Source of the DNA: Nonomuraea basaltis
GTDB taxonomy: Bacteria; Actinomycetota; Actinomycetes; Streptosporangiales; Streptosporangiaceae
Length of the DNA: 64,000 nt
Assembly: GCF_005893125.1 (NCBI RefSeq)
Contig: NZ_VCJS01000002.1
Span: 1 to 64,000 of the forward strand
Reading direction: 5' to 3'
Shown: positions 1 to 7,909 of the stretch, in pieces
Position numbering within the stretch: position 1 is the stretch's first letter
Layout: every line of letters starts with the position of its first letter
Made by a program: the position numbers and the translations under genes
The notes under the pieces: generated by a model
What the model saw: only the letters and a program-made list of their open reading frames with translations
Databases searched by the model: none
What the model was told of the DNA's origin: nothing

Positions 1-447
1 GTCGTTACCGTTGCGACCGGCGTCGGCGCCGCCCTCTTCGCCTGGCTCGCCCCGCTCGCCGGAGGGGGCGAGCCCGCCGCGCCGAGCACCCCGGCTCAGG
101 CCGTCTCGCCGCATGACGATTCCGTCTTCGAGCGGGATGTCACCTATCCGGACGGGACGGTGGTGAAGAAGGGGACGGAGTTCACGAAGGTCTGGCGGAT
201 CAGGAACACCGGCACCGTCCCGTGGCGCGGACGCTATCTCACCCGGCTGAACGACACCAGGTGCCAGGCGCCCAAGCGGGTCGCGATCCGCCCGGTCCAG
301 CCCGGCGAGTCCGTCGACATCTCGGTACGCGTCCGTACCTCCAGCTCCCCCGGCCGCTGCAAAATCTATTGGAAGATGACGAACGAGGCCGGGCATGAGC
401 TGCTCTCCGCCAAGAAGCCGATCTTCCTGGACGTCGTCGTCGCCTGA
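1..447 (+). CDS. NBR1-Ig-like domain membrane protein (C-terminal part)
   Basis: The reading frame is open from the first base, so the start lies upstream; 148 residues are visible. The first 20 or so are hydrophobic (Ala/Gly/Leu/Trp rich) and look like a single membrane helix, followed by a short Pro/Ala linker. Residues about 47-147 match the NBR1-type Ig-like fold seen in actinobacterial membrane proteins: a VWRIRNTGTVPWRG stretch, two cysteines that could pair, and an aromatic strand near the end. In this group the domain usually sits outside the cell, often behind an N-terminal HTH domain, which cannot be seen here. Its ligand is unknown. The family call is firm, the function is not. Confidence 0.75.
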   Translation, partial: VVTVATGVGAALFAWLAPLAGGGEPAAPSTPAQAVSPHDDSVFERDVTYPDGTVVKKGTEFTKVWRIRNTGTVPWRGRYLTRLNDTRCQAPKRVAIRPVQPGESVDISVRVRTSSSPGRCKIYWKMTNEAGHELLSAKKPIFLDVVVA

Positions 448-565
448 CGCCTCGGCTCAGGTCCCGAAGATCGTCGTCGCCGATCTTGTCGAAGAGGCCG
501 GCCGGCTCGCGGATCGACGTCCCAGTCGATCTGGACCCGGTCGCGGGAGCCAGGGGCGGAGGGAA

Positions 566-3424
566 TCAGAAATATGGTGCGTTCATCCAGTGCGGGGTTT
601 CCCTGAGCAGCTCGTGCAGCTCCTCCAGGACCTCCTCCTCGACGCTGCCCCCCGTACGGGCCTGCTCCTCGACGCGCCCGCACAGCGCGGCCTCACGGGC
701 GGCGCCGACGGTGGCGCAGCTGCCCTTGAGGCGGTGCGCCAGCTCGGCCACCTCCCCCAGGTCGCCGGCCAGCGCCGCCTGCCGCAGGTGCTCGAACGTG
801 CGCCGCGCGGTCGCCACGTACGCCTGCGCGACGTCCGCGAGCGCCTCCGCCGACAGGCCGGCCAGCTCGGGCGGGAGCCCCGCGTACGCCGCCCACTCCG
901 GGATCCGGGCGAGCACCCGCGGCCAGTCCACCGGCTTGGCCAGGTGGTCGTCCATGCCCGCCTCCAGGCACCGGATCCGGTCCTCCGGCATCGCCGCCGC
1001 GGTCATCGCGATGATCGGGGTGCGGGCCTCCTCGCGCATCCTGATCTCGGCGGTCGCGGCCAGGCCGTCGAGCACGGGCAGCTGGCAGTCCATGAACACC
1101 AGGTCGTAGCCGCCGGCCAGCACGGCCCGCACGGCCTGCTCACCGTCGTCGACCGTGTCGACCTCGTGCCCGGCCTGCCGCAGGACGAGCATCGCCACCT
1201 GGCGGCTGACCTCGTCGTCCTCGGCGACCAGGATCCGCGCCCCGGGCGTCCCACCGGCGTCCGGCGTCCCCTCGCCCGGCTCCCCGGGGCCCTCCGCGGT
1301 GCCCAGGGCGTTCTCCACGGCGGCGAGCAGGCGGCGCCGGCTGAGCGGCCGGGTGATCGACTGCACGGCGCGCTCCCCGGCGGCCGGCCAGCCGAACCGC
1401 GCCCGGCCCGGCGTGACGACCACCACGACGCTGGTGGCCTGGAGCAGCGGGTCGCTGAGGATCGCGTGCGCGAGCGATCCGGTCTCACCGTCATCGGCCG
1501 TGCCGAGCTCCTCGGCGCCGAGGTCGAGGGCGACGACGGCCAGCTCGTACGGGCTGCCGCCGGTCGCGGCGGCGCGCAGGACGGCCAGCGCGGACTTCGC
1601 GTCCCTGGTCTCCTCCACGGCGAGACCCGCGTCCGACAGGAACCGCCCGGCCAGCGACCGGTCCTCGGGACGCGCGTCCGCGACGAGCGCGCGCCGCCCC
1701 TCCAGCACCCCGGCCCCCGGCTCCGACCACGTCAGGACGTCCACCGGCAGCCGCACCCAGAACCGGCTGCCCACACCTTCGACGCTGTCCAGCCCGATCT
1801 CCCCGCCCATGAGCTCGGTGAGCTGCCTGGCGATGGCCAGGCCCAGGCCGCTCCCGCCGGTTCTGCGCGTGATCGGCGAGTCGACCTGGCGGAAGACGCC
1901 GAAGACCCGCTCCCGGTCGTCCGGGCCGACGCCGATGCCGGTGTCGGAGACGGCGAACCTGAGGACCACCCGCGAGCGGCCCGGCTCGCCCTCGTCGAGG
2001 GTGACGTGCAGGTCGACGCCGCCCTGGACGGTGAACTTCAGCGCGTTCCCGACCAGGTTCGTGAGGATCTGCCGCAGCCGCGCCGGGTCCCCCGCCACCT
2101 GCCGCGGCACGTGCTCGTCGAGCCGCAGCGTGAGCCAGAGGCCCTGCTCGTAGGCGAGGGGCGCGAGCGGCGCGACCACCTCGTCACACAGGCGCGGCAG
2201 GTCGAACGGCACCGCATCGACCTGGAGATGGCCCGCCTCGATCCTGGACAGATCGAGGAAGTCGTCCAGCAGGCGCAGCACGTTCTGGGCCGACTCCTGG
2301 GCCGTGGTGGCGTAGTGGCGCTGCTCGTCGTCCAGCCGGGTGCCGATGAGCAGGGAGTTCATGCCGAGCACGCCATTGATCGGAGTGCGGATCTCGTGGC
2401 TGATCTTGGCCAGGAACTCGGACTTGGCGCTGGAGGCGCTGACCGCCTCGTCCCTGGCGGCGGCCAGCGCGGCCGCGTACCTGGCCAGCGTGGCCTGCGC
2501 GCGGCGGCGGACGCGCGTGGAATGGATCTGCAGCCCCAGCCCGATGAGGATGAGCAGCGCGAGCAGGGCGGCGACGGTCAGGACGTTGGCCCGCAACTGC
2601 TCCGCTGAGGCCAGCGCCTCGGCGGCGGACACCTCGGCGGTCACCGTCCAGCCGATGCCGGGGATCGGCTCGGACGCCGACAGCACGGCGCCGTCGACGC
2701 CGCGGAAGGGGCCGTTCCACGTGCGGCCGGCCAGCGCCGCGTCCACACGCGGGTCCTCGCGCAGGGAGGTGAGGGCGTACAGCTTCCTGCCGGGGTCGGC
2801 GATGAGCACGCCGGCCCGGTCGGTGATCAGCAGCTGGATGTTCTGCGCGTCGGCGGCCTCCTCGGCGAACTTCTGGATGGCGTCCAGGCTGTAGATCACG
2901 GCGAGGATGCCGAGCATGCGCTTGCCGTCGGCGCTGGGGATCGGCGCGGCCACGGCGACGGCCCTGGACATGTCCTTCATCGTGGGCGTGTACGCCTGCG
3001 AGATGTGGGACTCGCGCCGGTCGCGCACGGCGCGGTGCCAGTCGGTGTTGTTGATGTCCTGGGGCAGCGCGCTCGGCGGCTCGGCGCCCAGCATGCGGCC
3101 ATCCGGCGAGGTCAGGATCAGGCCGCTGACGCCGTCGCGCGTCCGCTTCAGCTCGGCGAGGTAGTCGCGCAGGTCGCCGGCGGTGACGTGGTCCACCGCG
3201 TCGCGTATCCGGGGCTGCTCCGCGAACGCGGTGACGAGCTGCCTGAGTGAGCCCATCTGCTGCTCCACCACGACCCGGCTCACCGAGGCGGTGGTCTTGA
3301 CCCGGTCGAAGACCTCTTCTCTCACCGCCCGATCGGACAGGGAGATGCTGGAGGAGGTCAGCAGCGCCAGGGGCAGCAGTCCGAGCAGCGTCCACAGGGC
3401 CGTCACCGCGAGCAGCCATCTCAC
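566..3424 (-). CDS. Hybrid sensor histidine kinase (dCache-HisKA-HATPase-REC-REC-HPt)
   Basis: A 952-residue membrane sensor that should autophosphorylate and relay phosphate internally. A membrane helix at about residues 5-23 and another near 283-302 flank an extracellular dCache-like sensor. HisKA follows with [13 protein letters not shown] (phospho-His about 344), then HATPase_c with N, G1 (DTGIG) and G2 (GSGLGLAIA) boxes. A first receiver at about 585-700 is degenerate and lacks the acidic pocket. A second receiver is intact (VAEDDE and [10 protein letters not shown], Asp about 778). An HPt domain closes the protein (AHRLKGS, His about 896). The GTG start has GGGGAGGAG upstream on its strand. 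It is divergent from the response regulator at 3584, its probable partner. The ligand is unknown; the glutamate importer nearby makes an amino or dicarboxylic acid a reasonable guess. Confidence 0.9.
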   Translation of the reverse strand: MRWLLAVTALWTLLGLLPLALLTSSSISLSDRAVREEVFDRVKTTASVSRVVVEQQMGSLRQLVTAFAEQPRIRDAVDHVTAGDLRDYLAELKRTRDGVSGLILTSPDGRMLGAEPPSALPQDINNTDWHRAVRDRRESHISQAYTPTMKDMSRAVAVAAPIPSADGKRMLGILAVIYSLDAIQKFAEEAADAQNIQLLITDRAGVLIADPGRKLYALTSLREDPRVDAALAGRTWNGPFRGVDGAVLSASEPIPGIGWTVTAEVSAAEALASAEQLRANVLTVAALLALLILIGLGLQIHSTRVRRRAQATLARYAAALAAARDEAVSASSAKSEFLAKISHEIRTPINGVLGMNSLLIGTRLDDEQRHYATTAQESAQNVLRLLDDFLDLSRIEAGHLQVDAVPFDLPRLCDEVVAPLAPLAYEQGLWLTLRLDEHVPRQVAGDPARLRQILTNLVGNALKFTVQGGVDLHVTLDEGEPGRSRVVLRFAVSDTGIGVGPDDRERVFGVFRQVDSPITRRTGGSGLGLAIARQLTELMGGEIGLDSVEGVGSRFWVRLPVDVLTWSEPGAGVLEGRRALVADARPEDRSLAGRFLSDAGLAVEETRDAKSALAVLRAAATGGSPYELAVVALDLGAEELGTADDGETGSLAHAILSDPLLQATSVVVVVTPGRARFGWPAAGERAVQSITRPLSRRRLLAAVENALGTAEGPGEPGEGTPDAGGTPGARILVAEDDEVSRQVAMLVLRQAGHEVDTVDDGEQAVRAVLAGGYDLVFMDCQLPVLDGLAATAEIRMREEARTPIIAMTAAAMPEDRIRCLEAGMDDHLAKPVDWPRVLARIPEWAAYAGLPPELAGLSAEALADVAQAYVATARRTFEHLRQAALAGDLGEVAELAHRLKGSCATVGAAREAALCGRVEEQARTGGSVEEEVLEELHELLRETPHWMNAPYF

Positions 3425-3494
3425 CGGCGTCTGTCTCCTCCCCTGTCACCCGGGGTACAGAGTAGGAGGAAGCGGGCGCACACGGAGGATCACG

Positions 3495-3519
3495 CTGAGC
3501 AGAACGCGCAAAAGATGAT
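3495..3519 (+). promoter_or_regulatory. Two sequence words in the kinase/regulator divergent promoter, shared with the gluA leader
   Basis: The 159-bp divergent region between kinase and regulator is unusually AT-rich near 3505-3540. It carries CTGAGCAGAA (3495-3504) next to GCGCAAAAGATGAT (3506-3519). The same decamer recurs at 5222-5231, and GCGCAAAGATGAT recurs at 5194-5206, in front of the importer ATPase gene. The words are seen directly; their role as binding sites for the 3584 regulator is inference. Confidence 0.4.
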
Positions 3520-3583
3520 TTTATTCAACAAAAGCGGCCTAAGCTGCCCTGAATCTCTTGTCAGATGAGCGAGGAGCGTCGCG

Positions 3584-4270
3584 GTGACTGAGCCGAGAGA
3601 CATCACCGTTCTCATCGTGGACGACGACCCGGTCGTGACGGCGGCGCTGCACGCGCAGGTGAACCGGGTGCTCGGGTTCAGAGTGGTGGGGATCGCGCAC
3701 ACCGGGCACGCGGCGCTCGCGGCCGCGGGCCGGTTCGCGCCCCGGCTCGTCCTGCTCGACCTGCACCTGCCGGATCTCCCTGGGCTGGAGGTGGCGCACC
3801 GGCTGCGGCGGCCCGACCAGCCGCCCACCGACGTCATCGTGATCTCCGGGCGCAAGGAGTCGGCGACGGTACGCGCGGCCATGCAGCGCGGCGCCCTCTA
3901 CTACCTGGTCAAGCCGACCCGCGCCGGGACGCTGGAGCAGACCCTGCTGCGGTACGCGGCCACGACCGAGCAGCTGGAGTCCGGCGGCCGGTTCGCCGAG
4001 CAGCAGGAGATCGACAAGATCTTCCGTTCGCTCCATCTCGACCAGGCGGTCCGGCCGAAGAGCATCTCCGCGGCCACCGAGCAGGCGGTGCTCGACGCGC
4101 TGTCGGCCGTCGCGGACGACGTGTCGGCGCACGAGCTCGCCGCGTCGATCGGTGTCAGCCGCGCCACCGCCCGCCGCTATCTGGAGCACCTCGCGGACCG
4201 CGGGCTGGTGGAGGCGCGGCCGAGATACGGGCCAACCGGCCGGCCGCAGCACCGGTACCGGGCACGGTGA
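3584..4270 (+). CDS. Response regulator, CitB/DcuR type
   Basis: A 228-residue receiver plus DNA-binding protein. The receiver has the acidic pair in VDDDP, the phospho-acceptor Asp59 in LLDLHLPDLPG, a Ser in VISGR and the conserved Lys110 in YLVKPT. After a linker, residues about 180-225 hold a winged-helix domain (AHELAASIGVSRATARRYLEHL) like that of CitB/DcuR regulators rather than the LuxR or OmpR types. The GTG start has GAGGAG eight bases upstream. It is divergent from the hybrid kinase and followed by the glutamate-type importer. CitB/DcuR relatives usually control uptake of organic or amino acids, so the importer is the obvious candidate target. Confidence 0.88.
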   Translation: MTEPRDITVLIVDDDPVVTAALHAQVNRVLGFRVVGIAHTGHAALAAAGRFAPRLVLLDLHLPDLPGLEVAHRLRRPDQPPTDVIVISGRKESATVRAAMQRGALYYLVKPTRAGTLEQTLLRYAATTEQLESGGRFAEQQEIDKIFRSLHLDQAVRPKSISAATEQAVLDALSAVADDVSAHELAASIGVSRATARRYLEHLADRGLVEARPRYGPTGRPQHRYRAR

Positions 4271-4277
4271 CCGCTGT

Positions 4278-4383
4278 GACATGGCGATCTCATGCCGACT
4301 TCTGAGACCACTGCGACATGGCGATCTCATGCCGACTTCTGAGACCACTGCGACATGGCGATCTCATGCCGACTTCTGAGACC
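4278..4383 (+). repeat. 37-bp tandem repeat, about 2.9 copies, each with an inverted repeat
   Basis: The unit beginning GACATGGCGATCTCATGCC recurs at 4278, 4315 and 4352 with no mismatch; the third copy runs about 32 bases before diverging. Each unit contains TCTCA and TGAGA separated by 10 bases, a dyad that could be an operator half-site pair or a small hairpin. The period of 37 is not a multiple of three, so the repeat is not coding in one frame. The third copy supplies the likely ATG of the binding-protein gene (4366). There are no unique spacers, so it is not a CRISPR array. Confidence 0.9.
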
Positions 4384-5205
4384 GTGCTCCGGACGCTGCT
4401 CGCCGTGCTGCTGTGCCTCCTTCCCGCAGGCTGCGGCGAGGCGGACGGGTTCCCCGAGGGCTCGACCATGGCGCGCATCAGGGACCGCGGCGTGCTCATC
4501 GTGGGCATCAAGTTCGACCAGCCGATGTTCGGCTACAAGGACCCGGCCGGCGGGCGGATCATCGGGTTCGACGCGGAGATGGCCCGGCTGGTGGCCAAGG
4601 ACCTGACCGGCAGCGAGCGCAACATCCGCTTCGTCGAGACCGTCTCGCGCGAGCGGGAGAACTTCCTCGCCCAGCAGGTCGTGGACCTCGTCATCGCCAC
4701 CTACTCGATCACCCAGCCCCGCGCCGAGCGGGTGACCTTCACCGACCCCTACTACTACGCCGGGCAGGACGTGCTGGTCAGGTCCGGCGACACCCGCATC
4801 GACGAGCTGTCGGACCTGGACGGCAAGACCGTGTGCACGGCCACAGGTTCCACCTCCGTCGACAATCTGCGCGCCGAGGTCCCCGGCGCCGAGCTGGCGA
4901 TCGTCGACGGCTACAGCGTGTGCGTGCCGGCGCTCCTGGCCGGGCGCGTCGACGCGGTCAGCACCGACGACACCATCCTGCTCGGCCTGCAGGCCCAGCA
5001 TCCGAACGCGCTGCGGCTGGTCGGCAAGCCGTTCGGGCGGGAGCCGTACGGGATGGGGGTCCGCAGGCAGGACACGGTCTTCCGCGACCACCTCAACGGG
5101 CTGATCGCGCGCTGGCTGGCCGACGGCCAGTGGGACAGGGCCTACCGGGACACCATCGGCGTCTCCGGGGCGACGTCCGATCAATCCAAACCTGCGCAAA
5201 GATGA
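4366..5205 (+). CDS. Glutamate-type ABC transporter substrate-binding lipoprotein
   Basis: A 279-residue extracytoplasmic solute-binding protein of the GluB/polar amino acid family. The short signal peptide ends in a lipobox (LLPAGC), so the mature protein should be lipid-anchored. The body has the family pattern: RDRGVLIVGIKFDQPMFGY, IIGFDAEMARLVAKDL, a hinge around TYSITQPRAERVTFTDPYY, and the closing GMGVRRQD segment. I chose the ATG at 4366 because it places the lipobox at a normal distance; ATGs at 4318 and 4281 lie in earlier repeat copies. No clear ribosome site precedes it. It precedes gluA by 101 bp and probably serves that importer, whose own binding protein is truncated. Confidence 0.88.
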   Translation: MPTSETVLRTLLAVLLCLLPAGCGEADGFPEGSTMARIRDRGVLIVGIKFDQPMFGYKDPAGGRIIGFDAEMARLVAKDLTGSERNIRFVETVSRERENFLAQQVVDLVIATYSITQPRAERVTFTDPYYYAGQDVLVRSGDTRIDELSDLDGKTVCTATGSTSVDNLRAEVPGAELAIVDGYSVCVPALLAGRVDAVSTDDTILLGLQAQHPNALRLVGKPFGREPYGMGVRRQDTVFRDHLNGLIARWLADGQWDRAYRDTIGVSGATSDQSKPAQR

Positions 5206-5231
5206 TCAGAATCCCCAATCTCTGAGCAGAA
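5194..5231 (+). promoter_or_regulatory. Shared sequence words upstream of gluA
   Basis: GCGCAAAGATGAT (5194-5206, overlapping the stop codon of the preceding gene) and CTGAGCAGAA (5222-5231) repeat the words found at 3506-3519 and 3495-3504 in the two-component promoter. The order is reversed and the spacing differs (15 bases here, 1 base there). A common regulator is plausible but not shown. The rest of 5206-5306 shows only the AAGGAG ribosome site at 5293-5298. Confidence 0.4.
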
Positions 5232-5306
5232 AGCACATAAGTCCTTTCACAGAACATGCGGCTCCTACGGTTGCGCCAACGCCGACCGAGACAAGGAGCG
5301 TGACGC

Positions 5307-6050
5307 ATGACCCAGGCGGACCTGATCGTCCTGGACCAGGTCAACAAGCGCTTTGGCGACCACCACGTCCTCAGGGACGTCGATCTGACCGTCGGGCAGG
5401 GCGAGGTCGTCGTGATCATCGGCCCGTCCGGGGCGGGCAAGTCGACCCTGTGCCGTGCGATCAACCGGCTGGAGACCATCGACTCCGGCACGATCAGCGT
5501 GGACGGCACGGCGCTTCCCGCCGAGGGGCGGGCGCTGGCCCGGCTGCGCGCCGAGGTGGGCATGGTCTTCCAGTCGTTCAACCTCTTCGCGCACAAGACC
5601 GTCCTGGACAACGTCGTCCTGGGACAGGTCCACGTGCTGAAGCGGCCGAAGGACGCCGCCGTGCGCAAGGCCCGCGAGCTGCTCGACCGGGTCGGCATCG
5701 GTGCGCAGGCGGCCAAGTTCCCCGCCCAGCTGTCCGGCGGGCAGCAGCAGCGGGTCGCGATCGCCCGGGCGCTGGCCATGGACCCGAAGGTGATCCTTTT
5801 CGACGAGCCCACCTCGGCGCTCGACCCGGAGATGGTCAACGAGGTGCTCGAGGTGATGACAGGGCTCGCCCGCGACGGCATGACCATGGTCGTCGTCACC
5901 CACGAGATGGGCTTCGCCCGGCGGGCGGCCGACCGGGTCGTGTTCATGGCCGACGGCGAGATCGTCGAGCAGGCCACCCCCGACGGCTTCTTCGGCGCGC
6001 CGAGCAGCGGGCGCGCCCAGTCCTTCCTCGCCAAGATCCTCACGCACTAA
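5307..6050 (+). CDS. gluA: Glutamate ABC transporter ATP-binding protein
   Basis: A 247-residue ATPase of the polar amino acid importer class, expected to work as a dimer on the cytoplasmic face of the two permeases downstream. Walker A is GPSGAGKST (about 39-47), the Q-loop lies in [13 protein letters not shown], the signature is LSGGQQQR (about 142), and Walker B is [13 protein letters not shown] with the switch His in VTHEMGF. Length and motifs are normal for GluA. The ATG has AAGGAG eight bases upstream. The gene begins the set gluA - gluB remnant - gluC - gluD, the usual actinobacterial order. Confidence 0.93.
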   Translation: MTQADLIVLDQVNKRFGDHHVLRDVDLTVGQGEVVVIIGPSGAGKSTLCRAINRLETIDSGTISVDGTALPAEGRALARLRAEVGMVFQSFNLFAHKTVLDNVVLGQVHVLKRPKDAAVRKARELLDRVGIGAQAAKFPAQLSGGQQQRVAIARALAMDPKVILFDEPTSALDPEMVNEVLEVMTGLARDGMTMVVVTHEMGFARRAADRVVFMADGEIVEQATPDGFFGAPSSGRAQSFLAKILTH

Positions 6051-6057
6051 GGAGCGC

Positions 6058-6342
6058 ATGTCATGTTCGATCGGCGGCCAGCTCGACGCCATCACCACCG
6101 ACAACGTCATCCTGGCCGGCTACGCCGCGCAGCACGCCGGCAAGCTCAAGGTGGTCGGCAAGCCGTTCAGCACCGAGAAGTACGGCATCGGACTGAAGAA
6201 GGACGACACCGCCGGTCGCGACGCGGTGAACGACGCGCTGGAGAAGATGTTCTCGGACGGCAGCTGGACCAAGGCGCTGCAGGGCAGCGTCGGTGCCTCG
6301 GGCTTCGCCCTGCCGCAGGCCCCGCAGCTGGAGCGGTACTGA
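6058..6342 (+). pseudogene. gluB: gluB remnant: last third of a glutamate-binding protein
   Basis: A 94-codon open frame sits exactly where gluB normally lies, 7 bp after gluA and 4 bp before gluC. It matches only the C-terminal part of the family: QLDAITTDNVILAGYAAQ, then KVVGKPFSTEKYGIGLKKDD and the closing helix. It corresponds to the region of the 4366 protein that reads RVDAVSTDDTILLGLQAQ onward. Signal peptide, lipobox, the first lobe and most of the ligand pocket are missing. The frame is intact, with an ATG fused directly to the retained part, which suggests one clean internal deletion. It could be translated, but it cannot bind substrate as a normal receptor. Confidence 0.85.
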
Positions 6343-6346
6343 TCCC

Positions 6347-7015
6347 ATGGACGCGTTGCTGATCGAGGGCGAGACCGTCCTGGCGGCGTTCTGGATGACG
6401 GTACGGCTGACGGCGGTCAGCGCGCTCGGGTCCCTGGTGCTGGGGACGCTGCTGACCGCCATGCGGGTGGCGCCGCTGGCCTCCCTGCGGGGCGCCGCGA
6501 GCTGCTACGTGTCCGTGGCCCGCAACACGCCGCTCACACTGGTGCTGCTGTTCACCGGGCTCGGCGTCGGCGCGAACCTGGGCGTGGAGCTGTCGGACGA
6601 CATCGCGACCAACAACTTCTGGCTCGCGGTGATCGGGCTGACGGCCTACACCTCGGCGTTCGTCTGCGAGGCGCTGCGCTCCGGGCTCAACACCGTGCCC
6701 GTCGGCCAGGCGGAGGCGGCCCGCTCGCTGGGGCTGGGCTTCGTCAAGACGCTGCGGCTGATCACGCTGCCGCAGGCGTTCCGGGCCGTCGTGGCGCCGC
6801 TGGGCAGCATCCTGATCGCGCTGACGAAGAACACCACGATCGCGCTGGTGGTGGGCGTGAGCGAGGCGTCCGTGCGGATGCGGGAGATGATCGAGACGTA
6901 CGGGGACCAGGTGATCGAGATCTTCCTCGGCTTCGCCGGCGGGTTCGTGCTGCTGTGCCTGCCGATGGGGCTGGCCTTCGGCTGGCTGTCGCGGCGGATG
7001 GCGGTGGCGCGATGA
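6347..7015 (+). CDS. gluC: Glutamate ABC transporter permease, first subunit
   Basis: A 222-residue inner-membrane permease of the His/Glu/Gln/Arg/opine family with about five hydrophobic helices. It has the family's N-terminal VLAAFWMTVRLTAVSALGSL segment and the EAA loop (GQAEAARSLGLGFVKTLRLITLPQAFR) that docks onto GluA. The ATG at 6347 sits 4 bp after the stop of the gluB remnant, so the deletion upstream left gluC's own start intact. Its stop overlaps the start of gluD (ATGA), which indicates coupled translation. Confidence 0.92.
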   Translation: MDALLIEGETVLAAFWMTVRLTAVSALGSLVLGTLLTAMRVAPLASLRGAASCYVSVARNTPLTLVLLFTGLGVGANLGVELSDDIATNNFWLAVIGLTAYTSAFVCEALRSGLNTVPVGQAEAARSLGLGFVKTLRLITLPQAFRAVVAPLGSILIALTKNTTIALVVGVSEASVRMREMIETYGDQVIEIFLGFAGGFVLLCLPMGLAFGWLSRRMAVAR

Positions 7016-7827
7016 GCTACGCCAACCTCTACGAGGTGCCGGGGCCGCGCGGGATCCGCCGGAACCGGACGCTGGCGGCGGGCGTCGCGGCCGTCCTGCT
7101 GGCACTGGCGTACGTGGTGTACGTGCGGTTCGACGCGAAGGAGCAGTGGGCCGCGGACAAGTGGACGCCGCTGCTGCGGGGCGACGTCTGGGCCACGTTC
7201 ATCCTGCCCGGCCTGGCCGGGACGCTGGCCGCGGCCGTGGCCGGGGTGGTGCTGGCCGGGCTGTTCGGGCTGGTGTTCGCGACCGCCCGGATGTCCGATC
7301 ACCGGTGGATCCGGGTGCCGGCGGCCATGGTGGTGGAGTTCTTCAGGTCCGTGCCGCTGCTGCTGCTGATCTTCTTCGCCGTCTTCGGGTCGTACGTGCT
7401 CATCGGCGTGAACATCTCGGCCTTCGCCGCGGTCGTCTTCGGGCTCACGCTCTACAACGGCTCGGTGCTCGCGGAGATCGTCCGCGCCGGGGTGCTGAGC
7501 CTGCCCAAGGGGCAGCGCGAGGCGGCGTACGCGACGGGCATGCGCAAGGGGCAGGTGATGCGGCTGGTCCTGCTGCCGCAGGCATTGCGGGCGATGATGC
7601 CCGCCGTGGTCAGCCAGTTCGTCGTGCTGCTGAAGGACTCGGCGCTCGGGCTCATCGTCGGCTACGACGAGCTGGTGGATCGGGGCCTGAACGGGATCGC
7701 GGCCAACTTCTCCAACGTCATCCCCGCGGCGATACTGATCGCGGCCATCTTCATCGTGATCAACATGTCGCTGGACCGGCTGGCGCACCGGCTGGGCGCG
7801 GGCGGCCGCCCCTCCCGCTCGGGGTGA
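7012..7827 (+). CDS. gluD: Glutamate ABC transporter permease, second subunit
   Basis: A 271-residue partner permease of gluC. After a cytoplasmic lead it has a first helix around residues 23-42, a periplasmic segment, and the conserved core with the EAA loop (GQREAAYATGMRKGQVMRLVLLPQALR). The region VVEFFRSVPLLLLIFF is typical of this family. The ATG overlaps the gluC stop by four bases. It ends the importer operon; no obvious terminator hairpin follows in the 82 bp before the amidase. Confidence 0.92.
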   Translation: MSYANLYEVPGPRGIRRNRTLAAGVAAVLLALAYVVYVRFDAKEQWAADKWTPLLRGDVWATFILPGLAGTLAAAVAGVVLAGLFGLVFATARMSDHRWIRVPAAMVVEFFRSVPLLLLIFFAVFGSYVLIGVNISAFAAVVFGLTLYNGSVLAEIVRAGVLSLPKGQREAAYATGMRKGQVMRLVLLPQALRAMMPAVVSQFVVLLKDSALGLIVGYDELVDRGLNGIAANFSNVIPAAILIAAIFIVINMSLDRLAHRLGAGGRPSRSG

Positions 7828-7909
7828 TATTCAGGTGGAGTCTGCCCGGATGTCGTGACACACGGATTCGACGGCCTTCATGACGCCGCCGGACCCGGGA
7901 AAGGATCCC

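Noticed and set aside
448..565. A short gene between the NBR1-Ig gene and the kinase
   Set aside because: The minus strand shows a coding-like stretch (LFDKIGDDDLRDLSRG), but there is no start and no match that I recognise in 118 bp.
4278..4383. CRISPR array
   Set aside because: The 37-bp repeats are back to back without unique spacers, there are only three, and no cas gene is present.
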